Of a stretch of 64,000 nt of DNA, positions 1-12,600 are shown piece after piece. The translations under genes and the position numbers were made by a program. The stretch is taken from positions 412,795-476,794 of the forward strand of contig JAAKBF010000282.1 in assembly GCA_012656075.1 (NCBI GenBank). The letters run 5' to 3'. The DNA is from Phytophthora hibernalis (taxonomy: Eukaryota; Oomycota; Peronosporomycetes; Peronosporales; Peronosporaceae). Below the pieces are notes generated by a model, which saw only the letters and a list, made by a program, of their open reading frames with translations, made no database searches and was not told the origin of the DNA. The first letter of the stretch is position 1. Each line of letters begins with the position of its first letter.

Positions 1-2155
1 GACGCCTTTGATTCCAACAACTTCCTGGATGCTCTGCGGAGAGACCGGCTTTTCGAACAAACTGACCTCGAAGACATCAACATTGGCGACGACGATTGGT
101 TTCTTGTTTTGGATTCCGAAGCTGAAGGCGATGAAGACTCCATTTTGCAGGACGAGAATGATGACGAAGATGATCCAGTTTCAGACTGCGATGTGGGCGA
201 AGAAAGTGACGACGACGTGGGCAGTGAATTTTATCCGGTGGGAAACGTATGACGAGTATCACTCCAGTCAAGTTCGCCACGATGCCTTATCCCTCTACGA
301 CGGCCCTTTGGTCTAACGCGAGCTGCGCTTGCCTACGCCGAGAACCCGCTAGCAATTTTCTACTTTTTCTCCCGAAGGAGCTTTGGCGGGAGATAACGAC
401 TGAGACGAACAAGTTCCGCTTGGACATCATCGATGAGATTGAGGTGCAAATGCGTGCACGTGCACAGCAGCGTCGTAAGAGAGCTCCTTCGACAATTGTG
501 TTGAGTGTCGACGAGTACAAAACAAAGCTGAAGCACAAATCTGCTATTCAACCCCACGAGATCGTTCGGTTCATCGGTCTACTAGTTGCCCGCGCGTTGG
601 AGCCACGCCGAAAAATCCTGACCCGACACTGGATAACAAGGGTGAAGGGAGCGCTATCCCGCGGCACGTTTGGACATTTCTTGAGTCGTGACCGGTTTCA
701 CGACATAGCACGATATCTGCACTTCAACCACAATGAGAAGCAAGCGTACACCGGGGATAGAGCGTTCAAGGTGCGCCCAGTAATCCAAGCGTTGCATAAG
801 ACTTTCTTCCGTGGGTATCGACTTGGTGCGCGCATATCATTCGATGAAGGTATGGTGCCGATGCGCCACCGTCGGAACCCCATGCACCAGTACATGCCTG
901 CAAAGCTCAACAAGTGGGGCACCAAGTTTAACTTGACCTGCTGCGCCAACTCCGCGTACTACTCTAGGTATGAAGTACACCTAGTACGGATATCCGCCTT
1001 ACTAGACGGATATCCGTAGTTTGCTTTTTCCTGCTAATCCGTTACGTACTCTGTATGAGCCGTACTATTTTAGAGACGGAGCTAACTGAAACGTGTGCTG
1101 TTCTGACTAGGTTGGAAAAATACTGCGGGAAGGCCAACGACAACGAAATCGCTATTGCGCAGCAAGCCGAGGTCAAGAATGTGACACACGTGCTTCGAGG
1201 ACAGCCGTCTCAACGTCTTATCTGCACGGATAAATTCTATACGTCGATCCCGCTGTCGCACAAGCTGCTCAGCATGGGGGACGCGCACGTGTGGACCATC
1301 CGGAAGGACCGCAAAGGGACATCGAATTCACGCAAAAGAAGAGGATCAAATGCATGCCTCGAGGGACCTGTCAAGTGGCGGTGTGGCGAGGCCACCCTGG
1401 GTTCGTTGCAGTGACTTGGATGGATAACAAGCTGGTGAGATTCCTCGCGACGGGGTGCTCAACTCAAACTACGCACGTTTCGCTCAGAGAGCGTGATGGT
1501 TCTATCTCCGCGGTGCCATGCCCTCAGCTCGTGCGTGACTATCATGAGGCAATGGGGGAGTCGACGTGCACGATCAGTTGCGATTGCAGAGGTACTAAAT
1601 TCAACGAGCGGTTCGCATGCGGAAGTACTACAAGGCTATATTTTTGGACTTGGTGGATATCGCAATGGTGAATGCGTTCATCATTCACAAGATAGCCATG
1701 CGACGGCACAGTAAGCCAGTGCCAACGCACGCAGCTTCATGCGGCAGCTGCACACGGATCTGCTCAATCAAATAAGTGAAGACTTATCGGCTGGAGATGA
1801 CCTAGAAGACCTCGTGACGGAGCCTCTTCCCCGACACCCCACACCCTCGAGAAGACTGAAGAACTGAACGGAGCTAAGCGGCGTCAATGGCTCTGCAAGG
1901 TATGTTTTGCTTACGCTGGCTCAGGAACTCGGAGTTTCGAGACCAGCTACTTCTGTGCCGCGTGCTCGAGAGTCAAGTAGGGGAGAGTCACGCTGTGCAA
2001 CTAGGTGCGCATGTTGGATCACGGGAGTGCCCTCACATGCAACGAGGTGTGGCACCAGAGCTGGAAAAATGACATGGCCATTCCGCCCTAGATGCAGCAC
2101 AAGATCAGGTTCGTAAGCAAGCGCAGACCCGAAGTTGTGAGCGAGGTAGCTGATG
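1..2155 (+). pseudogene. PiggyBac-like DDE transposase, decayed
   Basis: This is a cut-and-paste transposase of the PiggyBac family (DDE_Tnp_1_7 type), broken into several frames. An acidic N-terminal stretch rich in D and E occupies 1-246, and the core starts near 330. The three catalytic aspartates of the family can be recognised in their usual contexts: SFDEGM near 840, TDKFYTS near 1230 and GGVDVHDQ near 1553-1576. A C-terminal cysteine cluster (WLCKVCFAY ... YFCAAC, about 1885-1965) matches the zinc-ribbon tail of such transposases. Frame changes occur near 245, 975-1115, 1320 and 1555. The window begins inside the gene, so the true start is unseen. No terminal inverted repeats were found. 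Family assignment is firm and activity is very unlikely. Confidence 0.85.
976..1115. other. Insertion of about 140 bp inside the PiggyBac-like gene
   Basis: The transposase reading stops after SRYEV near 975 and resumes with YCGKA near 1118. Between them lies non-coding DNA that carries the palindrome ACGGATATCCG twice in direct orientation, near 987 and 1007. A GT-AG intron is possible by position, because GTAC follows GAA at the left edge and CTAG lies at the right edge. Joining at those sites does not restore the YCGKA frame exactly, so a small insertion is equally likely. Confidence 0.5.
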
Positions 2156-3550
2156 AATAACGTGGAAGTCAGTCAATGAAGAACTTTGCAGAGTGTTGGT
2201 TATTTTGAGGGCCCATGTTGTCTGGTCGTTGTCACAGGGTGTAACGGTTTTGCAGGGAGATTACAATTTGGAGTACTTTGTTCAGCTTTTGTTGATCGGT
2301 TTTTTGTATCATCCAATCAGACGGCGTGTATGGGCCACGTGTCATGCGAAAGGGCTTCAAACATGATATATAGTACTGATTTTCCGGTATTCGTTAATTA
2401 ATATATTTGGGATTCCGGAGTCTCCTGAATAATCGCCGGATTAGAAGAGTTAAAGAGTGGACACCCACCGATTTCGACTAAAAAATCTGACATGAATCTT
2501 ATATAACAGGTCTACCAATTTCTAAGATATTTGAAAACTGGCGTTCTACCAGACACAAGATTTTTCAAAAGTAAATGCATAAAAAGTAAGAGGTTTTATT
2601 GAAGGATCGAGTCCCTTTTGGGAGGAACTCTGGATTAAAATCCAGAGAATAATCTAGCCACGGGTTCTGTGATTTCGGCCTGGCAAAGAGGAAGAAACTA
2701 GTGTAATGAACGCGACAACACGTTTACTACTACTACTAAAGAGGAAGAGGCTAATGGGACAGCTTCAAATAGAGTGTTTGTTAAATGAGATGCAAAACGA
2801 TGCATGCGCTGTAAAAATCCACAAGTATGGATAGTGGTTTGCCTCTGAGATTTAGATGACCCCACACCCTCTTTCACGTTATGGTTGCGGTAACTATACG
2901 AATTCGATGCGCTAAATCCTGCGGGAATCGGTCCACTATCAAACCTTGTCATGACACGCTTGCCTGTATTCCCGCTATGGGATGAGTCTTAAAATGTGTT
3001 TACTACGCGTTTTAATGCGTACTACGTAGTAGTATCTTTAGACAGAAAGATAGACCCTTTCCAGCAATCTGTTGACGGGCATCTAATTGCGAATGCAGAC
3101 GTAGCCTGGTAGTCGAGATGAGGGGTAGGAAAGAAATCCGAAAGTGAGATTGATTTAGTTAGAAGTCCATGTCCTGCTTGATCTCTTTCCTAATGGCGCG
3201 ACTCCTAGTGCCTCCTTCACTTACCATGCAATGAAGATGTGTATGCAGCGGGAAGGGTCCGATGGGACGGGAACGCCAACATTTCACTTGAGATTTGTAT
3301 GGTGCCATGCAACGGGAACGGACACATGGGACGGGAACGGTTGGTCTCGTCAATACGCATGCCAATCACATATGCAGTGCCGACTTCAACCGTACCGACC
3401 AATCATATCATCCCGATACCAGATAACCACTCAATCAGATCGCCACGTTCGTGTCACTCCAACTATTGACCCCATAAGCCACGCGCCAGCACGCGCAGGA
3501 CGTGTGCCTAAAGGTACCCAACCGAGCAGACGACGAAGTGCAATCCCAAG
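2156..3550. other. Intergenic DNA, no gene recognised
   Basis: No coding signal that I can support is present. The stretch is AT-rich up to about 3050. It then contains three imperfect copies of a GGGACGGGAACG-like motif between 3260 and 3345. A short hairpin CTCTGGATT/AATCCAGAG sits near 2628-2646. Confidence 0.5.
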
Positions 3551-3558
3551 ACCCCCAC

Positions 3559-5083
3559 TCAATTCGAAGTCTCGAGCTTGGGTCCGACGTTAGTACGCAT
3601 CATCAAGTAGCGTAGCGTTTTCGTAGAAAGACCCTTTGTCAGGAAGACAGCGAGTTGGTTCTTCGACTCCACGTACTCCAGCTTAACTTCCTTGTTGATC
3701 ACCTTCTCACGAATGAAGTGAGCGCGAATGTCAATGTGTTTCGTACGTGCCTGGTAGCCGTCATTCTTTGCCAAAGCCATTACCCCTTGGTTGTCTTCGT
3801 ATATCACCGTAGGTTCATTTTCTCCACACCAATGTCCTTCAGGGGACGGCGCATCCAAATGCACGCCTTCACACAGTCGCTCAGCGCCATGTGCTCTGCT
3901 TCGATGGAGCTCAGCGTGACCGTCTTCTGGAACGTCGAGCGCCACACCACATGAGCACTGCACAACATCAGCATCATTCCGCTCACCGAGCGTCGGGCGT
4001 CACAGTTGCCGACCCAGCCCGCATCGGAATAGGCTTCGAGCTGCGTACCCTGAAGTCCATCGTACACGATGCCAACATCGTTCGTTTCGATCAGGTACCG
4101 CACCACCTTGATACCAGCCTCCCAGTGCTTCTCACCAGGGTTATCAAAGAAACGACTCCGTTTGGCGACTGCGATCGAAATGTCGGGACGCGTTCCGCAC
4201 GCCAAGTACATCAGGCTGTCGACAAGTGACCGATATGGCTTCGACTTCATCTTGGTCTTGTATTCTTCAGTCTGTGCTTCGTCAGCCTTGGTCATATGTA
4301 CACTCGGCTGCAGCGGCATCAGGCACGGCTTCGCGCTCTCTTGGCCAAACTTATTGATGATCGACGGTGTATACGTCTGGTGACTGATGACCAACGATCT
4401 GCGCTCCATGTTGTAGTCAATCGCAATGCCGAGAATGAAGCGTGCCTTTTCGCTGTCCTTGATGCGGAATTCCTCCGCGATCCCAGCCTTCACTGACGCA
4501 ATGACAGCCTTCTCCCGCGATGCAATCAGCATGTTGTCAACGTAGAGGTACTTCACACACTTGTCTTATCCGTCGCCTCTCGTGTAGACGCACGGATCAG
4601 CATCAGCAGCCGTAAAACACATGTATTTGAGGTGCTTGTCGGTGGTCTCGTTCCAAACGTGGGCCGCATGCTTGAGTCCGTACAAACTTTGCAGCAGTAG
4701 AAACACGACGGCATCCTCGCCTTCAGCTTCATTCAAAGTCAGAAGCTCACTTCCGGAAGTTCCATGCAGATATCCTCTTTGAGCTTGCCATACATGAACG
4801 CTTGTCGACGTCGCACCGCTCGATCTCCATTTCGTTCGGGCAGCATTTCGCCAGGTTAGCACGAATTGAGTACGCCTCCTCGTAGTCAATGCCATGGCGT
4901 TGCGAGTACCGTTTTGCTACCAGGCTATTCTTGTGATAAACGTCTTGCCCCTTCTCTTCGCACTTCAACGCGAATGCCCAGCGACAACCGATTGGCCGCT
5001 GGTGTGCTGGTTTGGGTACCAGCTTCCAGGTAGTGTTGGCAACGAGTGTCAGCAGCTCACTTGCAATCGCCTTCTTTCATGCG
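3559..5083 (-). pseudogene. Copia pol: reverse transcriptase and RNase H region
   Basis: The reverse transcriptase begins with WKLVPKPAHQRPIGCRWAF (about 5030-4970). The catalytic YVDD box reads YVDN (near 4548), so an essential aspartate is replaced. RNase H motifs follow: SDAGWVGN near 4010, LSSIEAEHMAL near 3910 and YEDNQGVMALAK near 3790. Frame changes lie near 5070, 4830 and 4560, with others downstream. The C-terminus runs to about 3559. The domain identity is secure and the copy is inactive. Confidence 0.85.
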
Positions 5084-7945
5084 TCGCGGTCCGCGCTGTT
5101 CGTAGCTTCTGCGTACATCCTCCGTTGCAGCCAATACTTGGCCGTCTTCAATGGCGAGCAGCTCGTCGCTTGGCATGACACGACCCCGGCTCACCTTTTG
5201 ACGCTTGTTTCCTATAGCAGAAGGAGCAACAACCTGCTTCTTACGTCCTCCAGTTTCCTCTGGATCATTTGTCTCTTCAATGCGTCGAGCACGCGAGTGA
5301 GTGATCCTGGGGTAGTCCGGGACAGAAACGATTGCGCCTTCTGTAATCACCTCATGTTGAAGTGGGCTCATGTCATCACTGCGGATGGTGAGAGTTCGCG
5401 GTGGTTCACAGCTCGAAGCAGTAGCTCGAGGTACAGTAACAAAATTTCCGCCATCGTTGTCTTCATCATCGACCTCTGCCATGAAGTCATCCGGACCGGT
5501 GGTCACCATTAACTTGACAGTGCGCACAATTTGCACTTTTCCCGCTGTCACGTTAAGCACGCGGGGACCATCCTCGTTGCCCATGAATCGCCACTTGAAT
5601 AGATTGGTGTCCATCTTGCAACGCTTCTTAGCAGCGATGTGCGCATAGCCGAGTGCATCAAACACCTTCAGGCTTTTGAGCTGATGTTTCTTCTGGTACA
5701 CGATCTCAAACGGTGTCTTTACAGTCACAGTGTTGGGAATCCTGTTGATGATCCACGCAGACGTGTTGACTGCTTCAGCCCACCACTTCTCGTCGATGCC
5801 CTCGTGATAGAGCATGCAACTAGCCATCTCGACGAGGCTCCGGCTCATGCGCTCAGCCAGTCCATTTTTGAGGCGTGTACGACACCGTCTTCTCGTGGCG
5901 GATGCCTTCCTTGGTCAGGTACCCCTTGGAGAGTCGACAGTGTATTCTCCGCCGTTGTCCGAACGGAGACGCTTGATCTTGTGACCAGTAGCGTTTTCCA
6001 AATCGACCTTGATCATCTTGAAGTTCGCGAAGACTTTCAACTTCTTCTTCTTGAAGTACACTGTGACGTGACATGAGTGGTCGTCGATAAACATGACGGC
6101 GTACGTACAGCCATCAGGTGTCTTCGTCTGCATTGGACCCATGACGTCTGAGTGGACGAGGTCCAGGACCCCCGCACTCTTGACTGTCTTCTCGGGCTTG
6201 CGAGGGAAGTTGTCATCGTGCATCTTTCCCATGCAGCAACCAGCACAAACGTCCGCAGTCGTAGGTGGTTCCGTAACCCGCGGCAACCCTTCTGCCACTG
6301 TAAGGCGCTGCTCGTAGCGCTTGTACGGGATGTGGCCTAGGCGTGCGTGCAACACGCTCCACGGCTCCTTACGAGGTGTCATTGCATCACGGCACACTTC
6401 GCCCCCACTGGATTCAGCTTGTAGAGATTTCGACAGCGCTTGGCCTCCATGTCGGTAGCGTCGCCTAAGCGAAAGCCACACTTGTCCTTGCTGAACTGCG
6501 CGACAAGGTCCTTCTCGATCAGCTTCGCCACCGTCAGAGTTCTCTCTCGCTACTTGTCTACGTCCCTCGTCGGCCTTTTCTTGCGGCACTCCGTTTGCTT
6601 GTGCCGAGGTGACTTCAAGTAACGACCAAGTAAAATGGAAAAGGCGATTGCAAGTGAGCTGCTGACACTCGTTGCCAACACTACCTGGAAGCTGGTACCC
6701 AAACCAGCACACCAGCGGCCAATCGGTTGTCGCTGGGCATTCGCGTTGAAGTGCGAAGAGAAGGGGCAAGACGTTTATCACAAGAATAGCCTGGTAGCAA
6801 AACGGTACTCGCAACGCCATGGCATTGACTACGAGGAGGCGTACTCAATTCGTGCTAACCTGGCGAAATGCTGCCCGAACGAAATGGAGATCGAGCGGTG
6901 CGACGTCGACAAGCGTTCATGTATGGCAAGCTCAAAGAGGATATCTGCATGGAACTTCCGGAAGTGAGCTTCTGACTTTGAATGAAGCTGAAGGCGAGGA
7001 TGCCGTCGTGTTTCTACTGCTGCAAAGTTTGTACGGACTCAAGCATGCGGCCCACGTTTGGAACGAGACCACCGACAAGCACCTCAAATACATGTGTTTT
7101 ACGGCTGCTGATGCTGATCCGTGCGTCTACACGAGAGGCGACGGATAAGACAAGTGTGTGAAGTACCTCTACGTTGACAACATGCTGATTGCATCGCGGA
7201 GAAGGCTGTCATTGCGTCAGTGAAGGCTGGGATCGCGGAGGAGTTCCGCATCAAGGACAGCGAAAAGGCACGCTTCATTCTCGGCATTGCGATTGACTAC
7301 AACATGGAGCGCAGATCGTTGGTCATCAGTCACCAGACGTATACACCGTCGATCATCAATAAGTTTGGCCAAGAGAGCGCGAAGCCGTGCCTGGTGCCGC
7401 TGCAGCCGAGTGTACATATGACCAAGGCTGACGAAGCACAGACTGAAGAATACAAGACCAAGATGAAGTCGAAGCCATATCGGTCACTTGTCGACAGCCT
7501 GATGTACTTGGCGTGCGGAACGCGTCCCGACATTTCGATCGCAGTCGCCAAACGGAGTCGTTTCTTTGATAACCCTGGTGAGAAGCACTGGGAGGCTGGT
7601 ATCAAGGTGGTGCGGTACCTGATCGAAACGAACGATGTTGGCATCGTGTACGATGGACTTCAGGGTACGCAGCTCGAAGCCTATTCCGATGCGGGCTGGG
7701 TCGGCAACTGTGACGCCCGACGCTCGGTGAGCGGAATGATGCTGATGTTGTGCAGTGCTCATGTGGTGTGGCGCTCGACGTTCCAGAAGACGGTCACGCT
7801 GAGCTCCATCGAAGCAGAGCACATGGCGCTGAGCGACTGTGTGAAGGCGTGCATTTGGATGCGCCGTCCCCTGAAGGACATTGGTGTGGAGAAAATGAAC
7901 CTACGGTGATATACGAAGACAACCAAGGGGTAATGGCTTTGGCTA
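3770..7945. repeat. Large inverted repeat (arms 3770-5083 and 6642-7945)
   Basis: The two arms are about 1.3 kb each and nearly identical, with the minus-strand Copia integrase region (about 1.56 kb) as the spacer. Homology continues outward on both sides into Copia 3' sequence but at visibly lower identity (3559-3765 against 7950-8160). A single-stranded form could make a very long hairpin. The shared inactivating changes show one arm was copied from the other or both from one parent. Confidence 0.85.
5100..6520 (-). pseudogene. Copia pol: pre-integrase and integrase region
   Basis: The H/C zinc-binding N-terminus is visible as HARLGH and CAGCCMGK between 6350 and 6230. The integrase core shows HSDVMGP near 6160, RSDNGGEY near 5950 and SYTPQ near 5885, followed by SRSLVEMA at 5848, matching the D,D-35-E layout of Copia integrases. 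The reading is interrupted near 5870 by one extra A in an A-run, and another frame change lies near 5930. Downstream is the low-complexity spacer normal between integrase and reverse transcriptase (about 5450-5100). It is recognisable but not translatable as it stands. Confidence 0.85.
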
Positions 7946-8160
7946 AGAATGTCGGCTACCAAGCGCGCACGGAGAATATTGATATTCCCTTCCACTCCAT
8001 CCGTGAGAAGGTGATCAGAAATGAAGTTGGGCTGGAGTACGTGGAGTCTAAGAACTAACTCGCTGAGTTCCTGACCCAGGGTTTATCTATGAAGACGCTG
8101 CGCTACTTGATGATGCGGGCTAGCGTCGGACCCAAGCTCGAGACTTCGAATCGAGTGGTG
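6635..8160 (+). mobile_element. Copia fragment, plus-strand arm of the fold-back
   Basis: This is the reverse transcriptase to RNase H part of the same Copia family on the opposite strand, 5'-truncated at the start of reverse transcriptase. Reading frames cover 6635-6967, 6970-7150, 7220-7909 and 7910-8160. It shares the YVDN substitution and the same internal frame changes as the minus-strand copy. From about 7950 onward it differs from that copy at roughly one base in five, although it is almost identical before that point. Confidence 0.85.
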
Positions 8161-8229
8161 ACCTGGTGATTGCAGTTCGTTGTCTGCTCTGATGGGTACA
8201 TGACCTGCGTGTGCCGGGTGCGTGGGTTA

Positions 8230-8650
8230 TGTAGCGGGGCTACCAGAAGAGTGACAGGGTCACTCTTCTAAGATGGATACACATCGACTGCATGTCACTT
8301 ATAGTGTGGAACACACCATGGCCACGTCACCGACGTGTCACAGCCAACAATCATATTACATATAGGACAAAACTATAGGTTACTTAGAAATTGTATTACA
8401 GGCCAATTTAAGGTACACCTCCAAATACACTATGTCTTTAAACTACGCTATTCTAGCCACTCAGCTCCCGCAGACCAGAAGCTCGTGAACTGCCGTTCAC
8501 TAAGAATTTGTATACTCTTGAAGCTACGCTTCCTCAAGCAAGGTGCTTGTGTGACTCCCGTCACTCTTGGTAGCACTTGTAGTCAATCCTACACCTACGT
8601 GGGTAGATTGAACTACCTGATCCTATGTGGTCTCAAGAAGTGAGCCAACA
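8230..8650 (+). repeat. Gypsy 5' LTR (421 bp), copy 1
   Basis: The LTR starts TGTAGCGGGG and ends GAGCCAACA, giving TG...CA ends. It contains a perfect hairpin with 11-bp arms AGAAGAGTGAC/GTCACTCTTCT and a 3-nt loop at 8245-8269. The bases just after it, TGGATCGCAGTGAG, occupy the primer-binding position. I could not match them to a tRNA. Related LTRs occur at 29947-30318 and 63522-63939. Confidence 0.85.
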
Positions 8651-8672
8651 TGGATCGCAGTGAGTTTCTCAC

Positions 8673-9690
8673 TTGACCGACTCACAGTTCGAGTCGGTCC
8701 GGAAGATGACAGGCATCTTCGGAAGAGGGTCCTTGCAGAGCTTGATAATGTCAACACATGCAGAGCAGGTCGAACGCGTGAGTGCATTTGACGCCTATGA
8801 ACAAGGGATCATCGCCCATGTGCAGGGTAACCTGCAGGCCCGGCCTTCAGAGCCAAGGCCGATGCAGCCCAAGCCGTTGAGGCTGAAGGTTCAGTCATAG
8901 GACGGGAAGGAAGATGAAAACCTTCACTTCTAGACTCGAGAAGTCGAGCTGGCCATGGACGCAGCCCTTCTCTTGTCCGAGCAACTTCGAGTCGCTTTCG
9001 CGCTCTCCAATCTCTGTGGTCGAGCCAAGACTTGGGCGTATACGCGCGAAGCGACAACCCCTGGACGTTTCACATCATGGGCACAGCTGTGCGAACAGCT
9101 TCGAGCCGCATTCCTACCGGCGAACTATGAGTTTCGACAGCGCTCTCGCTTCCTCGCCTGTAAGCAGGGGAAGCGTGAGCTGCACGAGTGCATCCAGGAG
9201 ATGCGAGTACTCGCGGCGTCTCTGGTGGGGAACCCCTACCTGAACACATCAAGGTTACCATGTTCATGGACGGCCTGAGTGTTGGTCCCGCACGCACACA
9301 ATAGTTCCGCGTGCAGGCCAAGACCATGGAAGCGGCCGTTCAGGTCGCTCTCCAAGAGAAGTACAGCCACAAACAGGCTCGTACTCCTGTGTCTGCTTGG
9401 CCCTCTCTTCATCCACGGGCACTGCCATAGGCAGTGCCGGCCATGGAACTGGCGGAGGTCCCGTCCCAATGGACTTGGGCCTGGCCGAGCAGAACGACAT
9501 TCGCTGCTTCGGCTGCGGCAAGGTCGGGCACATGAAACATGCCTGTCCTGTGGGTGGACAAAGGAGGCGTTTCCTCCTCCTTCTGGTCCCAAGGGTAGTT
9601 GGCAGAGGCCGCGATCCCAAGGCCAGGGGAACGCAGGCAACCAGTAGGGGAGGGGCGCCCTGCTGGGGAAAGACTAAGCTTTCATGAGAG
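8673..9690 (+). pseudogene. Gypsy gag, copy 1
   Basis: The gag polyprotein covers a leader (8673-8900), a retrotransposon-gag capsid region (about 8930-9345) and a CCHC zinc knuckle, CFGCGKVGHMKHAC, near 9500-9545. A TAG at 9302-9304 interrupts the capsid region and is also present in copy 2. The run GGGG near 9170 is GGG in copy 2, and CTCC near 9350 is CTC in copy 2, so frames differ between the copies. Role by family: it packages the element RNA in virus-like particles. Confidence 0.8.
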
Positions 9691-9699
9691 GTGCGCGGA

Positions 9700-12600
9700 T
9701 GGCGTGCACCATGGAAGTTTAGCCCCTGAGAGTCTCTGTACTCTCGAAGCGAAGAAGGGCAGCGGAGGGCTGCTTGTAGTACACGCAAGTATACGGGGAT
9801 ACAATCATTCTTTACGAATTCGGATTGATTCTAGGGCGTCCAAGATCTTTGCACGCCGCCAGGCGGTCACCTGGAATGGGGACAAATACGCCGATGCCTT
9901 GCGAGAGAACAAATGCAACGGGCAAGTCTTAGTCAGACTTGTCAACGGATCTGTGGTAGAAGTATCTAAGGTCCTTATGGATCTTGCAGTCAAGTTCGAA
10001 GACTTCGACTCGACTGAACGATTCCTCGTTCTTGACATGGACAAGTATGACTTGATCCTGGGCATGCCATGGCTCATAAAGCATGAGCCCTGGATCGACT
10101 GGCGTGACAAAGCCATAGGAGCTAGCCGGTCTGCGACTGCTGACAGAGTCTTGGTGAGTAATGTTCTCGCCTCTGTCCGAACTCGAGGCTCTAATGAACG
10201 TCGGTGGAACACCGCGGAGGTCTCTGTTGCTAATGAACCTGCAGCAAGCCCAAGGGTCTTGGGTACACCCAGACCCGCGAGGAAAGGTGCAACGCCAGCA
10301 TCTTCCAGCGCACCAAGTCGTTGCGCCGTATGGGCATCGACGATGTCCGCGAAGGACGAAGCCCGTCTACGAGAAGGCACAAGCTCACGTGAGACCGAAG
10401 AGGTCGGGACCGTGGCCAGCGTGGAGGTCGCTAGCAGCGCCTCTAGTGTGGGTAGCACAGTTCCACCTGGGCCCGTACAGGCCTTAGGCGCTGTACCAAG
10501 ACAGGATAAGGCAGTGGGTAACGAAGAACCACGCCAGAAGATAACAGAGTACTCTCGACAAGATGTCAGGACCGAAGCTTGGAGTCGATGAAAACTCCTC
10601 GGCGCCGCCGCCAGAAGAATGCTATCATATCTTCGACGGCGAGACTGGCCGCAAGGTCAAGCCCGGGTCGGTACAACTAGAGGTCCTGCCAGAGATGTCA
10701 GAGCTTTTGAATCTCAAAGCAATGTCGATGAGAGACTTTCTGGTCGATCTAAAAGCCGGTGGGATCTCGGAGATGGTACTCCTACGACCGGATCCCACTC
10801 ATGAATAAGCGAACTCTTCCTCGAGGACGTCCTGAAGCAGTTCAGGAAGCAGCGCGCAACGCGCTTGGGTTCTGAGATTCTTAAGAGCCCAAATGACCCT
10901 GCCTACGCCTTGGTCCGGGAATTCTCGGATGTGGTGTCTAACGACCCACCATCCCAACTCCCTCCGGCCCGAGGTGTGCGGCACGAGATTGACCTCGTGC
11001 CTGGCTCGAAGTACTGCGTCACGAGGCAGTGGCCACTACCTCGTGAGCTGTGCGAGGTCATCGATGCCTTCTTTGCCGCCAAGGCGAAGGCAGGCATGGT
11101 GCGAGAATCAAAGTGTCCGCACTCGGCGCCCACATTCTGCGTTCGTAAACTGAACAGGAAGTAGTGTCTGGTTCACGCTTATAACAAGCTGAACAGCGCG
11201 ACGGTGCCGGCCCAGACACCCATCTCTCGAAAGCATGTGTTGTTAAACAACATGGTCGGCTGTGAGCTATACAGCGCACTGGATCTGATGGACGGATACT
11301 ACCAGATCCAGATGCGCCAGAGCGACATACCGCTCACCGCGGTCAGCACCCGTAGCAGGATGCTTTGGGAATGGCTAGTGATGCCACATGGCCTGTCCAA
11401 TGTCCCATCGACTTTCAATCGCTTTGTCACGCAACTGTTCCGACCCTTGCGCGCCTTCACGCAAACGTACTTTGACGACATCTTAGTCCATAGCCGTCCC
11501 GAGGAAGGCAAGACGGCTATTGAGGTGCATCTTGAGCACCTCCGTCGAGTGTTTGAGGTCATGAGAGCCAACAAGCTCTATACCAACATCGAGAAGTGCG
11601 TCTTTGCCGCCGGAGAAATCAAGGTTCTTGGATATTTTGTCAGCAGCGTCGGCGTTCGAGCTGACCCCGAGAAGGTCCGAGCTATCTCAGCCTGGCAGAC
11701 GCCAAGATCCCAAAAGGATCTGCGTAGGTGGCTGGGTTTGGCTAACTCCTTGTACAAGTACAGTGGGGCTACGCCGGGTTGGCAAAGCACCTGTCCGATC
11801 TGCTAAAAAGGACATTGAGTGGCGCTGGGAACGTCACCACCAGGACGCGTTTGGCAGCATCAAGGCGAGCCTTCAATGCGCGCCGGTCCTGGCTCTACCG
11901 GACGAGACGAAGCCGTTCAGTGTCGTCTGCGACGAATCCGACTATGCAATCGGCTGCGCGCTGCTGCAAAACGACGAGGACGGACACGAGCGAGTTATCT
12001 CGTTCCAGTCCAGGCAGCTTAAGGCAGCCGAAAGGAGCTACCCTGTGCACGACAAGGAGCTCCTCGCAATGAAGTACGCCCTGGTGAAGTTCCGGGTGCA
12101 TCTTCTGGGCTCAACACCATTTTTGATCTACATCGATCACGCGTCCTTGCGGACAGCAACTAACTCGCCACACCTGTCGCAGAGAATGGCCCGATGGCTG
12201 TCGTTCTTCGCGGAATACAACTTCCGTGTTGAATACAAGCCAGGCAAGCTGAACGTGCTTGCCGACGCGCTGTCACGCCGTCCAGACCACAAACTGGCTC
12301 ACATTACGAGAGCCATGAGTGGTCTGTATGATCGGATACGCATGGCGTATCGGGACGACGAGACGCTGGCGCCTATCGTCCGTTACAGCTTTGCCGGCCA
12401 GGAGGCCAAACTAATATGGCTCTCGCCGCGGCAGCGTTCGCGCCTACACCGCTAGAGTGGTCAGATGGGCTACCCTACTTCCGCGTAGACCCAGCCGATC
12501 CTCCTAGGGTAGTCGTTGCGAACGACGAAGATCTGAAGTATGACATACTTCTTGGGGCGCACGACACGCCTTCATGCGGCCACCTTGGCCGGGAGAAGAT

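Larger units (their letters stand above)
3559..6640 (-). mobile_element. Copia (Ty1-type) retrotransposon, minus-strand copy lacking gag and LTRs
   Basis: Read on the minus strand, the order is GAG-pre-integrase, integrase core, variable spacer, reverse transcriptase and RNase H, which is the Copia order. The 5' part (LTR, gag, protease) is missing because the DNA switches near 6640 into an oppositely oriented copy. No LTR is recognisable beyond the 3' end at about 3559. The inner 1.3 kb is nearly identical to the plus-strand copy at 6642-7945. Confidence 0.85.

Noticed and set aside
4894..5178. Plus-strand open frame inside the Copia fold-back, repeated at 6820 on the minus strand
   Set aside because: It is the antisense of the reverse-transcriptase start in each arm. 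The duplicate appears only because the arms are inverted copies.
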